From contig JAEEVW010000010.1 in the NCBI GenBank assembly GCA_016291085.1, positions 40,053 to 104,052 on the forward strand: a DNA stretch of 64,000 nucleotides, written 5' to 3'. The stretch is from Prevotella sp. GTDB taxonomy: Bacteria; Bacteroidota; Bacteroidia; Bacteroidales; Bacteroidaceae. The translations under genes and the position numbers were made by a program. Below the pieces are notes generated by a model. That model did no database searches. It was not told the DNA's origin and worked only from the letters and a program-made list of their open reading frames with translations. Positions 49,206 through 55,731 of the stretch are shown piece after piece; the first letter of the stretch is position 1, and each line of letters begins with the position of its first letter.

Positions 49206-50624
49206 ATGATGAAAGTGAATAGTACTGTTTTGAGACGGGTAATGGGTCTTTTACCTTTTTACCTTTTTACCCTTTTACCTTTAAACGCTCAGACTTTTGA
49301 GACTCGCTACGAGCGTCCTGTCAGCGACCTGATGAAGGATGTTGCCAAGCGTTTTGGTGTGAAGTTCAAGTTCGACGGCAATGTCGATACCGTGGGCAAA
49401 CGTCTGCCCTATGCCGACTTCCGTGTGCGCCCCTATAGCATCGAGATGACGCTCGACAACATCTGCAAATACTACGACTGGAACTGGTGGAAACAGAGCG
49501 GCAACCTCTATAAAATCAAGCTCTATGAGTATCCGCGTCGTCATGAGCAAGAGGGAAAAATGATGCTCGACTGGCTCTCGTCACTTTATAATAATAAGGA
49601 GCAATGGGAGGCTCGTCGTGACTCATTGCGTCGTGAAGTCCGCCAACGACTGGAATTGGACAAGTTCCTCGACTCATGTGTGATGGTGAAGGACAAGAAA
49701 GGCAATCTGCAACGGCCCGTCATCCTCTCGAAGATTCGCAAGCACGACGGCTATACCACGCAGAACATCTGTATCGAACTGACGCCAGGCCAGCACCTCT
49801 TTGGTACGATCTATAACCCCTCCCCCGTCCCCTCTCGAGGGAAGGGCGTAAAGAGCTCTAAAGGTAACAATTCCTCTCCCTCGGGGAGGTTAGGAGGGGG
49901 TTATCCCCTCATCGTCTGCCCTGATGGTCATTGGCCCTATCGTTATCGTAAGGACGAGCAGCAGCGACTGGGCACGCTGGCCCGTATGGGTGCCGTGTGT
50001 GTTGATTTCGACCTCTATGGCTGGGGCGAGAGTGAAAAGGAGGTAGGCGAAGCAGCTCATCACACGAGTCGTGCCCACGTCTATCAGGCTGCTTGTGGCT
50101 ATATCCTGCTCGACTGGATGCTGACCCATCGCAAGGACATCGACCCAGAGCGTGTAGGCGTGATGGGTGGCTCAGGTGGTGGTACGCATACCGTATTGTT
50201 GTCGTTGCTCGACGAACGTGTCACAGCCTCTGCTCCTGTGGTGCATCTGGCCTCGCATTTCGATGGAGGCTGTCCCTGCGAGAGTGGCAAACCCGTACAG
50301 TTGAGCGGAGGTGGAACGTGTGAACCAGAGCTTGCTGCAACCTTTGCCCCAAAGCCTTTGCTGGTGGTATCTGATGATGGCGATTGGACGTCCAGCGTTC
50401 CTCGCTTGGAGTATCCCTATCTGCAACGCATCTATGGCTTCTACGATGCAAAGGATAAGGTGCGTAACGTGCACCTGCCAGGTGAGCGTCACGACTTCAA
50501 GGAAAACAAGCGCCAGGCTGTCTACGACTTCTTCATCGACGTCTTTGGTCTCGACCGCTCGATGCTCGACGAAAGCAAAATCACTATCGAACCTGACGAA
50601 GCACTCAAATCACTCTACAAATGA
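49206..50624 (+). CDS. Secreted alpha/beta hydrolase with N-terminal STN-like domain
   Basis: A 472-aa exported protein. The signal peptide core (LLPFYLFTLLPLNAQ) is encoded by TTTTTACC repeats. Residues about 30-105 resemble the secretin/TonB N-terminal (STN) fold ('LMKDVAKRFGVKFKFDG'). Residues about 190-450 are an alpha/beta hydrolase of the acetylxylan-esterase/dienelactone-hydrolase type, with nucleophile elbow 'GGSGGGT', acid 'VVSDDGDW' and 'GERHDF' for the His. I infer a carbohydrate esterase. A 30-codon palindromic pair is inserted near residues 203-232. Its stop overlaps the next start (ATGA). STN plus hydrolase is an uncommon pairing. Confidence 0.82.
   Translation: MMKVNSTVLRRVMGLLPFYLFTLLPLNAQTFETRYERPVSDLMKDVAKRFGVKFKFDGNVDTVGKRLPYADFRVRPYSIEMTLDNICKYYDWNWWKQSGNLYKIKLYEYPRRHEQEGKMMLDWLSSLYNNKEQWEARRDSLRREVRQRLELDKFLDSCVMVKDKKGNLQRPVILSKIRKHDGYTTQNICIELTPGQHLFGTIYNPSPVPSRGKGVKSSKGNNSSPSGRLGGGYPLIVCPDGHWPYRYRKDEQQRLGTLARMGAVCVDFDLYGWGESEKEVGEAAHHTSRAHVYQAACGYILLDWMLTHRKDIDPERVGVMGGSGGGTHTVLLSLLDERVTASAPVVHLASHFDGGCPCESGKPVQLSGGGTCEPELAATFAPKPLLVVSDDGDWTSSVPRLEYPYLQRIYGFYDAKDKVRNVHLPGERHDFKENKRQAVYDFFIDVFGLDRSMLDESKITIEPDEALKSLYK
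49247..49283. repeat. TTTTTACC-type repeat forming a signal peptide core
   Basis: Four TTTTACC-like units in tandem encoding LLPFYLFTLLPL of the esterase-like protein. It is the reverse complement of the GGTAAAAA repeats seen in gaps elsewhere. Confidence 0.7.
49814..49903. repeat. In-frame paired C/G-rich palindromic element in the hydrolase
   Basis: 90 bp (30 codons) bounded by TAACCCC / GGGGTTA, with inner CCCCTCTCGAGGGAAGGG and CTCTCCCTCGGGGAGG hairpins. The frame is kept. Confidence 0.8.
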
Positions 50625-51208
50625 AACGGCTGTTGGTATTGACATTTCTCATCTCTCATTTCTCATTTCTCATTTGCGAAGCACAAGAGACGCACTACCA
50701 CAAAGGGCTGCGTTCGCAAGCAGAGAATGATAAATACGGAGGTGTGGCCTCAGAACCGCACTTCGACGGAGGAGGCTATTATTGGACTCGTGTGCGCAAT
50801 GTAGACGACGTCGCTATCACCCATGAATCGCCAGCTGACTCTATTGCTCGTCGTAATGACTTTAAACGTTTGTGCCAGTTGGCTTATGATGCCTACGAGG
50901 AGGGAGACGCGGTGAAAACCATCACTTATGGCGATAGTGCCCTACAGAAACGGTATCATACTGCCGACCTCTACTACTTCATGGCCGTATCGTTCGAGAA
51001 GTTAGGCAGTTACGACGAAGCCGACTGGGCCTATCGCTATGCCCTCGGCTCTGGCTATCCTGGAGCCCTGAACATATACCATGATTTCAAGGCTCGGCAA
51101 CTGCAACGTAAAGCAGAAGCCAAGCAGCGTAAGAAGGAAGAAAAACAACGCCAAAAAGAAGAAAAGCGCAAGGCAAAGGAAGAAAAGAAGAGGCTCAAGG
51201 AAAGTTGA
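50621..51208 (+). CDS. Secreted TPR-like protein with basic tail
   Basis: A 195-aa protein translationally coupled to the preceding hydrolase (ATGA overlap). The signal peptide core (TFLISHFSFLICEA) is encoded by tandem CTCATTT repeats. Residues about 75-150 look like two TPR-type helical hairpins ('AYDAYEEGDAVKTITYGDSA', 'AVSFEKLGSYDEADWAYRYA'). The last 40 residues are almost only Lys, Glu, Arg and Gln, a long charged helix. It may scaffold other envelope proteins; no enzyme motif is visible. The terminator overlaps its last codons. Confidence 0.8.
   Translation: MKRLLVLTFLISHFSFLICEAQETHYHKGLRSQAENDKYGGVASEPHFDGGGYYWTRVRNVDDVAITHESPADSIARRNDFKRLCQLAYDAYEEGDAVKTITYGDSALQKRYHTADLYYFMAVSFEKLGSYDEADWAYRYALGSGYPGALNIYHDFKARQLQRKAEAKQRKKEEKQRQKEEKRKAKEEKKRLKES
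50643..50675. repeat. CTCATTT repeat forming a signal peptide core
   Basis: Four 7-bp-period (T)CTCATTT-type units encoding FLISHFSFLI. Confidence 0.7.
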
Positions 51209-51217
51209 GCCTCTTTT
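51188..51217 (+). terminator. Terminator overlapping the TPR gene 3' end
   Basis: Perfect 11-bp stem AAGAGGCTCAA / TTGAGCCTCTT with a 6-nt loop and short T run. The stop codon lies inside the right arm. Confidence 0.8.
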
Positions 51218-51257
51218 CGACTTAACATTTTCGATGTTGATGCGTATATAGCATAGA

Positions 51258-51758
51258 ATGACCCAGCAAGAGTATGAACATATGGTCCCCAGGCTTCGTC
51301 CACGTCTAAAAAACATCGGACAACTATTTTTTGGCGACGAAGAAATGGCCGAGGATATCGCCCAGGAGACACTGATGCGACTCTGGATGCTGCGTGAACG
51401 AATTGCACCGCAAACGGACATCGAACCATTGGCCGTCCGAATGGCCAAGAACCTGTGTGTCAGCGAGTGGCGCAAACAAAAGGTGAGACAAGGGAACTCC
51501 CTGCAAGAAGCACTCACAGACCATAAGGATATCCAGCGCGATGTAGAACTGAAGGAAGAAGTAGCGCGACTGAAACGGGCTGTCAGCCAGCTGAAACCCG
51601 CTGAGCAACGCTTGTTCCGTATGCGCCACGAGGCAGAGATGGACATTCAACAAATCAGCGCTGTAACAGGTATCGGAGTACGATCCGTGAGTGCCATGCT
51701 GAGTACTGCTAAACGAAAACTATTGGAAATACTAAATCCGAAAGGAGGCTTACTATGA
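51258..51758 (+). CDS. ECF RNA polymerase sigma factor
   Basis: A 166-aa sigma-70 family ECF factor. Region 2 at about residues 10-75 ('FFGDEEMAEDIAQETLMRLW') binds core polymerase and the -10 DNA. Region 4 at about 105-160 ('LKPAEQRLFRMRHEAEMDIQ', 'GVRSVSAMLSTAKRKL') is a helix-turn-helix for the -35 element. Its stop overlaps the start of a single-TM protein that looks like its anti-sigma factor, followed by an MG2/TonB-plug protein, so this is a self-contained envelope-signalling operon. No TAnnTTTG promoter is visible upstream, which fits autoregulation. Confidence 0.93.
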   Translation: MTQQEYEHMVPRLRPRLKNIGQLFFGDEEMAEDIAQETLMRLWMLRERIAPQTDIEPLAVRMAKNLCVSEWRKQKVRQGNSLQEALTDHKDIQRDVELKEEVARLKRAVSQLKPAEQRLFRMRHEAEMDIQQISAVTGIGVRSVSAMLSTAKRKLLEILNPKGGLL

Positions 51759-52342
51759 AGAAAGATTTGATAGAAAGACTGTTGAACGAGCAGACCACAC
51801 CCGAAGAGGAGCATCTCGTAGCCCAGATGCTTCAGCAAGAGGAGGATATGGACTCTTGGCTCGCAGAAGACGAGACGGCAGAATACGACCGCATCGTCAA
51901 CGAACGTCGTGCCAAGCATCGTACGTTGCGATGGGCTGTTGCCGCAGTCATCGTGGCGTTCATTGCGGTGGGGGCCATTGTGCTTTGGCCAAGGGAACAG
52001 CTTGATCCTGGAACACAGTGTCCAGATTTTTCCGAGAGACATACTTCTGTTGTCATTACAGAACCATCAAAACCTGAGGCACCACCCACGAAAGCCAAGA
52101 AACGTATCAGAAGGAAGGCAGCAGTTTCTACCACTGACAGCCTGCAATACTACATTGCCCGTTTGGAGAAGGAACTGGAGAACGTTAACGAAAGCACTTA
52201 CACCGCCAAAGCAGAAGAGGTGTTGCGTGCTGACGCCCGATTGCAGAAGCTGGTACAACGCATCATGATGGGCGAACTGACGAAAGACGATGTGTCTGCT
52301 GAGGCAATGAATACGAACCAAACAATGGAGGAACAGCCATGA
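51755..52342 (+). CDS. Probable anti-sigma factor, single-pass membrane protein
   Basis: A 195-aa protein overlapping the sigma gene by ATGA. The N-terminal 60 residues are acidic and helical ('LLNEQTTPEEEHLVAQMLQQ'), as in Bacteroidetes anti-sigma factors. One TM helix lies at about residues 66-84, followed by a short periplasmic region with a Pro/Lys-rich linker and a coiled-coil end. It should hold the sigma factor at the membrane. It lacks the DUF4974/FecR fold of SusC-linked anti-sigma proteins, so the signal is probably different. Its stop overlaps the next gene start. Confidence 0.75.
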   Translation: MKKDLIERLLNEQTTPEEEHLVAQMLQQEEDMDSWLAEDETAEYDRIVNERRAKHRTLRWAVAAVIVAFIAVGAIVLWPREQLDPGTQCPDFSERHTSVVITEPSKPEAPPTKAKKRIRRKAAVSTTDSLQYYIARLEKELENVNESTYTAKAEEVLRADARLQKLVQRIMMGELTKDDVSAEAMNTNQTMEEQP

Positions 52343-54618
52343 GACGTTTGATATTAATCATAGGAATAGCGTGGGCTACGCTGAACATGAATGCCCAGAG
52401 CATCTATAGTTTTGGCGACCTGCGGGCCAAAGTGCTCCATGTGGGTCAGAAACTGACTGGTCATAACTCCGCTAACGATCAGGCCATTGCAGTCATTGTG
52501 CGAGAGTTGGCTACGAACTATCAAGGTCGTTTGTCGCGCCAACAGTTTCAGGAGCTGAAAGACACCATCGAGAGTATGCGTCAGCAAATCACAGCGGACA
52601 CTTGGAAAACGGTCTTAAACAGTGCCGTTGAAACGTTGCAGGAAAAGACGGATACACTCGACATCGAGCAGCGAATTCTTAACTACTACCGACGAGTACC
52701 ACAGGAACAGATCTACGTCCACACCGACAAGCCTTACTACGTGGCAGGTGATACTGTTTGGTTCCGAGCCCATTTGGTGGATGCTGTTACGCATACGCCC
52801 ATCAGCCGCTCGCGTTTTGTCTATGTGGAACTGCATGACCAGCAGGCTGATACGCTCTTGCAACGCATCATCGTGAAGTGCGATTCGGATGGCGTCTTTG
52901 CCAATGCCATCACTTTGCCTCGTGGAATGAAGGGAGGCTGCTATACCCTTGCAGCCTATACACAATGGATGCGTAACTTTCCTGCCGAAAGGTTCTTCTA
53001 CAAGCAATTGCTGGTTATTGATAGTTCCCAAGGTGGGAACGATTCATTCCCAAAGTGGGAACGATTCATTCCCAAGGTGGGAACAATTCATTCCCAAGGT
53101 GGGAATCCGTCGCTACAAGTAGTCCAACGCAAAGGGCAACTGCTTATCCAATTGAACAAGCCTACTAACGAGCCTCTCTCGTGTGTGCTTTATGGTAGTG
53201 GGAACCTCATAGTCACTGACTATACATCAGGGAAGGTGTTACGTATTGACAGCAAAACACTACGTCCAGGAAACCTCTGCATAGCTATCGTCAACCGCGA
53301 GACGGGATACGTCATTGCTGAAAGCCAGACCACCATCGAGGGAACTCAGCCACAGGTAGCCATTAGTGGTAAAGCTCGTACCCTGAACGAACCGATGGAG
53401 TTGTCGATAGACCTTGCAGAATCTGACGGTACACCGCTCTATGGAAGCTTCTCGCTGTCGGTTGCCGATTACGACGTGGTAATCCCCGATACGATACAAC
53501 CATCTATTGACAAGTCTCTGAACCAACTATCTGCCGACTACCCTTTGGCTGATATACTCAACGGCACATACCCCCGCATCGACTATGGTTTCCAGACCAC
53601 ACAGACCATTACTGGGCAGATTCGTGGTACTATCTTCAAAAAAATCAAGAATCCCAAGCTGATGTTGGTACGGCCAGATACCGGATTCCGTCAGACCTTC
53701 GAACTTGGCGACAGTTGCCGCTTTACCATCAACGGCCTCGACTTCGCCGACGGTACAACCTACGTACTGGAGGGTATGCGACGTACAGGCAGTACCAGCC
53801 TCGTACAACTGGATATCACCACACAGACATTCCCTACCTTACATTCGCCTTTTTCCTCTGCCCCATCATCTCTTTCCGTCCCAGACAACTTCGCAAAGCA
53901 AGCTCAAGAGCAGGTGATGTATGGTAGCATAGACCGCGAGATAGAACTGCCCGAAGTAGTCAAGGAGAAGAAGCGTCAGCACAAGCCCACCAACTTAATG
54001 GGGATGCCACCCTTCCGTGCCTTCTATGATGACGACCCCTTGCTCAACAATTTCTACTCGATGGAGATTCTGCTCAGTACCTTAGGCATTCCCGTCTATC
54101 GCGATGCTAATGGCGAGTTACAAATCAGATACCGCTCAGGCACAGTTACGCGAGCGATGCAAGGTCCAGTCATTTTCATCGACGAGTTTCGTAGCAACGT
54201 GGAGGAATTACTGATGCTTCAGCCCCAGGCCATTGAGTCCATCGAATGGTTCGACCATGTCGGTGCCGCCAACATGACCATCTATGGCTGGGACGTGTCA
54301 ACCTCGGGACTATTGCTTGTCCGGCAGAAACCTGGTCTTCATGGTAGGATATTCCGTCCCTTGTCAATGGCTACGGTGCAGCAACAGGGTTGGAAACCCA
54401 ATGTCGAGTTCTATTCTCCGCAATACACGGACAAGAGTCAGAAGACGCGCCCTGACCATCGAACCACACTCTACTGGAATCCGAAGGTCACGACAGACAT
54501 CAATGGTCATGCTCAGGTCCGCTTCTACGCCTCCGACATCTCCAAACGTTATTTGGTGACGCTGGAAGGTGTCAGCAACGACGGAACTGTCGTACGAAAA
54601 CAAATGGTCATAGAATAA
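52339..54618 (+). CDS. MG2-domain / TonB-plug-like surface protein
   Basis: A 759-aa exported protein (signal peptide ending MNAQ). Residues about 125-225 are an alpha-2-macroglobulin MG2-type domain ('YVHTDKPYYVAGDTVWFRAH'). Residues about 590-665 resemble a TonB-receptor plug ('FIDEFRSNVEELLMLQPQAI'). The C-terminus ends with an Ig-like strand set ('NGHAQVRFYASDISKRYL'). This is a common Bacteroidetes architecture without a barrel, probably periplasmic-face outer-membrane lipid- or cell-surface-associated. It is the third gene of the sigma operon and the likely output or sensor. A 22-bp palindromic array is inserted in frame at residues about 229-256. Confidence 0.85.
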   Translation: MRRLILIIGIAWATLNMNAQSIYSFGDLRAKVLHVGQKLTGHNSANDQAIAVIVRELATNYQGRLSRQQFQELKDTIESMRQQITADTWKTVLNSAVETLQEKTDTLDIEQRILNYYRRVPQEQIYVHTDKPYYVAGDTVWFRAHLVDAVTHTPISRSRFVYVELHDQQADTLLQRIIVKCDSDGVFANAITLPRGMKGGCYTLAAYTQWMRNFPAERFFYKQLLVIDSSQGGNDSFPKWERFIPKVGTIHSQGGNPSLQVVQRKGQLLIQLNKPTNEPLSCVLYGSGNLIVTDYTSGKVLRIDSKTLRPGNLCIAIVNRETGYVIAESQTTIEGTQPQVAISGKARTLNEPMELSIDLAESDGTPLYGSFSLSVADYDVVIPDTIQPSIDKSLNQLSADYPLADILNGTYPRIDYGFQTTQTITGQIRGTIFKKIKNPKLMLVRPDTGFRQTFELGDSCRFTINGLDFADGTTYVLEGMRRTGSTSLVQLDITTQTFPTLHSPFSSAPSSLSVPDNFAKQAQEQVMYGSIDREIELPEVVKEKKRQHKPTNLMGMPPFRAFYDDDPLLNNFYSMEILLSTLGIPVYRDANGELQIRYRSGTVTRAMQGPVIFIDEFRSNVEELLMLQPQAIESIEWFDHVGAANMTIYGWDVSTSGLLLVRQKPGLHGRIFRPLSMATVQQQGWKPNVEFYSPQYTDKSQKTRPDHRTTLYWNPKVTTDINGHAQVRFYASDISKRYLVTLEGVSNDGTVVRKQMVIE
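53025..53105. repeat. 22-bp palindromic tandem array inside a coding sequence
   Basis: Units at 53025, 53047 and 53069 plus a final core at 53091, each TTCCCA-AGG-TGGGAA followed by CGATTCA. Because 22 is not a multiple of 3, the same DNA is read in three frames (SQGGN, PKWER, PKVGT, then SQGGN again). Three full periods (66 bp) restore the frame. Confidence 0.9.
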
Positions 54619-54644
54619 GTTAGCCCCCTCGTTTCCTAATACAA

Positions 54645-54681
54645 AAAAGCCAAAAGAAGCATGAGGTTTCTTTTGGCTTTT
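54645..54681. terminator. Bidirectional terminator
   Basis: AAAAGCCAAAAGAA pairs with TTCTTTTGGCTTTT across a 9-nt loop. It serves the MG2 gene and the convergent 130-aa gene. Confidence 0.85.
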
Positions 54682-54702
54682 GGATTGTTGCTACTTGATG
54701 CG

Positions 54703-55095
54703 TCAGAACATCTGTCCAACAGCTCGAGCCTCGTCGCCCTCGAAAGTGAGGACATCGGTGACGGGTTCGTAACTCATGCGGGCAAACTGATGGAGCAGTA
54801 TGGCGAGAAATGCTTTGTCGCGCGATGTGCAGACCTCTGCCATGTAGTTTCCGTTAACGATTGGCTTGGGACGGAAGTTGCCGATTGCCTGGACGAGTTT
54901 TTCACGATTTGTACTGAGAATGCGATTCAGCTGTTCGCCATCAGCGGGCGACATCTCGATGGTTTGGGCGTCGATAACGCTATTCGTAGGATTGTAAACA
55001 GCTGTAGTACGCAGTCCGAACAGGGATTTGCTGACGCTAATACGAGCATCAGCGCAGATGCTGTTCCACATCTGCAATTGTTTGATATTTGCCAT
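54703..55095 (-). CDS. Conserved hypothetical protein, 130 aa
   Basis: A 130-aa soluble protein without signal peptide ('IKQLQMWNSICADARISVSK' at the start). The pattern 'SLFGLRTTAVYNP', 'MSPADGEQLNRILS', 'YMAEVCTSRDKAFLAI' looks like a genuine protein and resembles an uncharacterised Bacteroidales family; I do not know its function. The opposing plus-strand ORF 54661-55359 is poorer in composition and is treated as its shadow. A possible -7-like CAAAGGGA lies near 55145 but is imperfect. It is flanked by terminator 54645 and a small secreted protein gene. Confidence 0.7.
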   Translation of the reverse strand: MANIKQLQMWNSICADARISVSKSLFGLRTTAVYNPTNSVIDAQTIEMSPADGEQLNRILSTNREKLVQAIGNFRPKPIVNGNYMAEVCTSRDKAFLAILLHQFARMSYEPVTDVLTFEGDEARAVGQMF

Positions 55096-55161
55096 TGTTG
55101 TCTTTTCTTTGTTAATGATGTTTGTTTCCCTCCTCTCATCGTTGCAAAGGGAAACACATCG

Positions 55162-55581
55162 CTAACAAAGAAGCCGCCTCAGCGCAATGACATAGTAAAG
55201 GCGCGAAGGCGCAGCAACTGTGCAGAGTCTGTCGACGCTGTAGCACCGTTGCCGTATCGGGCAATTAAAGGGTTTGCAAACATCGTCCTTAGCCCAACGC
55301 CCATGGTGTTTGCTGGGTTTGCCACCATGTGTTGGCAACAGGCGGGTGGGACGCGATGAGGCGACACGATGTGATGACGAGACTGAGCGGAAGGCGACTT
55401 CTACAGGACTCTGGGGCTCTTCGGCTACATGCTTCAGATAGCCGTCGTGCTGTTTGATTTGCTCCTCACTCTTCTGCTCGTCCTTAGCCGTAGTGCTTTG
55501 TGCCCTGACATCCTGTCCGGAGCCAAGGAAATCGCACAACAACGTAGCGACGAGGAAGAGACGAATCAGAAACCTGTTCAT
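55162..55581 (-). CDS. Small secreted protein with conserved C-terminus
   Basis: The track ORF starts too early; the ATG at 55581 opens a signal peptide (MNRFLIRLFLVATLL), giving 139 aa. The mature part has a charged helix (TTAKDEQKSEEQIKQH), a histidine/glycine-rich middle (PTHGGKPSKHHGRWAKDD) and a hydrophobic/basic end 'YYVIALRRLLC'. This pattern recurs in small Bacteroidales exported proteins as far as I recall, with no known function. The promoter at 55606 supports expression. It is co-directional with the 130-aa gene downstream. Confidence 0.6.
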   Translation of the reverse strand: MNRFLIRLFLVATLLCDFLGSGQDVRAQSTTAKDEQKSEEQIKQHDGYLKHVAEEPQSPVEVAFRSVSSSHRVASSRPTRLLPTHGGKPSKHHGRWAKDDVCKPFNCPIRQRCYSVDRLCTVAAPSRLYYVIALRRLLC

Positions 55582-55605
55582 GCAGCCTTTTTCAATAACT
55601 GGCGG

Positions 55606-55613
55606 CAAAAATA
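55606..55613 (-). promoter_or_regulatory. -7 element for the small secreted protein gene
   Basis: CAAAAATA on plus (TATTTTTG on minus), 25 bp upstream of the ATG at 55581. No -33 partner seen. Confidence 0.4.
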
Positions 55614-55685
55614 CGAAAAACTTTCGGAAACTCATTCGCTTTTTCTGAAAAAAGTAATAATCGAAGGCAAAATCGGTGGTTGATG

Positions 55686-55709
55686 ACATTTAAGGTCGTC
55701 GTTAGTCTA
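55686..55709 (+). promoter_or_regulatory. Shared glycan-gene motif, copy D
   Basis: ACATTTA-N12-GTCTA followed by TAATATATAAAGGTATACGAC, 27 bp from GTC to the GH95 ATG. It is the most diverged copy but keeps exact spacing. Confidence 0.4.
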
Positions 55710-55731
55710 TAATATATAAAGGTATACGACA

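Noticed and set aside
54661-55359. Plus-strand 232-aa ORF with a signal-like start
   Set aside because: It overlaps two minus-strand genes with better protein composition and starts inside a terminator hairpin, so it is treated as a shadow.
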